A stretch of DNA of 6,707 bases from Bacteroidota bacterium (lineage in GTDB: Bacteria; Bacteroidota; Bacteroidia; Flavobacteriales; Flavobacteriaceae): positions 1 through 6,707 of the forward strand of contig SBFL01000104.1 of the NCBI GenBank assembly GCA_006227965.1. The letters run 5' to 3'. The translations under genes and the position numbers were made by a program. This document shows positions 5,933 through 6,707 of this stretch, piece after piece (position 1 is the stretch's first letter; each line of letters begins with the position of its first letter). The notes below the pieces were generated by a model. That model made no database searches and was not told the DNA's origin. It saw only the letters and a list, made by a program, of their open reading frames with translations.

Positions 5933-6707
5933 ATGTATACCTTCTCAAACAGACTTAAAATAGGATCTCTTATCCTGATGGCCCTCGGGCTATTGGGAAT
6001 GGGGATTGGATTTGTTTCAGCGCCTTCCACGGTGGAAGAGGCCAAGGCGATGGTTGCTTCCCACGATGATGGTCATGGAGGAGGGCATGAAGCAGCAGCC
6101 CACCAGGCTGATGCACATGATGCCGATCATGACGAACACCTGCTTCACCAGCTTCAAAACCGTCCCTGGGCGGCCATGTATGTGGCCGTGTTTTTCTTTT
6201 TCATGATTGCTCTTGGGGTCCTGGGCTTTTACGGGGTTCAGCGAGCTTCCCAGGCCGGGTGGTCACCGCTGTTGTTCCGTGTTATGGAAGGCATTACGGC
6301 ATGGCTCGTTCCCGGGGGTATTATCCTGTTTGTCATTTTGGTGCTTTCCGTGTTGCACATGAACCATCTTTTTGTATGGATGGATGCTGATACTGTGGCC
6401 CACGACGAATTGCTGCAGGGCAAGGCGGGATATCTCAACCGCACTTTCTTCCTGATCAGGGCATTGATTTTCCTGGGTGGCTGGATCGGTTACCGGGAAA
6501 TCTCCCGTCGCCTTTCACTGGCCCAGGATGCAGCTGACGACAATTCAAACTTCAAGAAAAATTTCCGGTGGTCTGCAGGGTTCCTGGTCTTCTACCTCGT
6601 AAGTGAATCAATCATGTCATGGGACTGGATCATGAGCCTGGATCCGCACTGGTTCAGTACGCTCTTCGGATGGTATGTCTTTGCCAGTATGTTTGTATCT
6701 GGCATCA
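5933..6707 (+). CDS. actF: ActF, second NrfD-like membrane subunit of ACIII (3' end cut by window)
   Basis: This frame is open from ATG 5933 to the window edge (258 complete codons plus one base). It is the N-terminal part of ActF, the NrfD-like partner of ActC. Hydrophobic helices lie at about 10-30, 79-101, 122-145, 172-187 and 213-228, with another beginning near 243; full family members have about ten, so half the protein is missing. Lys/Arg before helix 1 (R7, K9) suggest a cytoplasmic N-terminus, placing the acidic, His-rich segment 44-72 in the periplasmic loop between helices 1 and 2. The motif RVMEGIT at 116-122 parallels RSAEAMT of ActC, and SWDWIMSLDPHWFSTLFGWY at 229-248 is strongly conserved in ActF. 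Helix 1 ends in VSAP and could be mistaken for a cleavable signal, but Pro after Ala argues against cleavage. The gene starts 14 bases after actE. In related genomes it is commonly followed by cytochrome oxidase genes, which cannot be checked here. Confidence 0.95.
   Translation, partial: MYTFSNRLKIGSLILMALGLLGMGIGFVSAPSTVEEAKAMVASHDDGHGGGHEAAAHQADAHDADHDEHLLHQLQNRPWAAMYVAVFFFFMIALGVLGFYGVQRASQAGWSPLLFRVMEGITAWLVPGGIILFVILVLSVLHMNHLFVWMDADTVAHDELLQGKAGYLNRTFFLIRALIFLGGWIGYREISRRLSLAQDAADDNSNFKKNFRWSAGFLVFYLVSESIMSWDWIMSLDPHWFSTLFGWYVFASMFVSGI
6062..6148 (+). other. Histidine- and acid-rich loop segment of ActF
   Basis: These 29 codons (ActF residues 44-72) contain eight His (44, 48, 52, 57, 62, 66, 69, 72) at 3-5 residue spacing, mixed with Asp, Glu, Gly and Ala. 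The segment lies between membrane helices 1 and 2 and is predicted periplasmic. As far as I recall, similar His-rich stretches occur in other flavobacterial ActF proteins. Metal binding is possible from composition but is not shown. Confidence 0.7.

Noticed and set aside
5933..6022. Cleavable signal peptide at the ActF N-terminus
   Set aside because: The hydrophobic stretch ends VSAP. Pro directly after the possible cleavage Ala disfavours signal peptidase I, and ActF homologues keep this as membrane helix 1.
6062..6148. DNA-level tandem repeat underlying the His-rich loop
   Set aside because: His codons recur (cat/cac) but the spacing is irregular and the flanking codons differ, so there is no true repeat unit.

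Overview
This window is the central part of one operon encoding Alternative Complex III (ACIII), the membrane quinol:cytochrome c oxidoreductase that replaces the bc1 complex in many Bacteroidota and some other phyla. All genes are on the + strand. In order they are: the last 60 codons of actA (multihaem cytochrome c); actB (fused, inactive molybdopterin-type domain plus iron-sulfur domain); actC (NrfD-like membrane subunit); actD (DUF3341 membrane subunit); actE (monohaem cytochrome c lipoprotein); and the first 258 codons of actF (second NrfD-like subunit, cut by the window end). Spacers are 28, 25, 3, 9 and 14 bases. I see no terminator, internal promoter, RNA gene, mobile element, repeat array or CRISPR, and no stretch over 300 bases lacks a gene.

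The likely host is a member of Bacteroidota, probably Flavobacteriia. The reasons are the six-gene order, the extended Tat N-terminus of ActB, the histidine-rich ActF loop, A-rich start contexts with weak or absent Shine-Dalgarno sequences, and protein wording typical of Flavobacteriaceae ACIII. The base composition looks GC-richer than in most flavobacteria, which would suit a high-GC marine genus such as Robiginitalea. That genus-level idea is a guess.

From what is known of the complex, ActC and ActF form the membrane core. Quinol is thought to be oxidised at ActC beneath the iron-sulfur half of ActB. Electrons then pass through the ActB clusters and the ActA haems to the ActE haem and on to a terminal oxidase. 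ActB and ActE are lipid-anchored on the periplasmic face, and ActD is a small two-helix subunit. The sequence supports each of these assignments through visible haem motifs, cluster cysteines, lipoboxes and membrane helices.

I did not find an undescribed system. The points worth a second look are details within the ACIII genes: cluster-ligand loss in ActB, the Tat/lipobox combination, the acidic histidine-rich loop of ActF, and a gapless sequence match between ActC and ActF.
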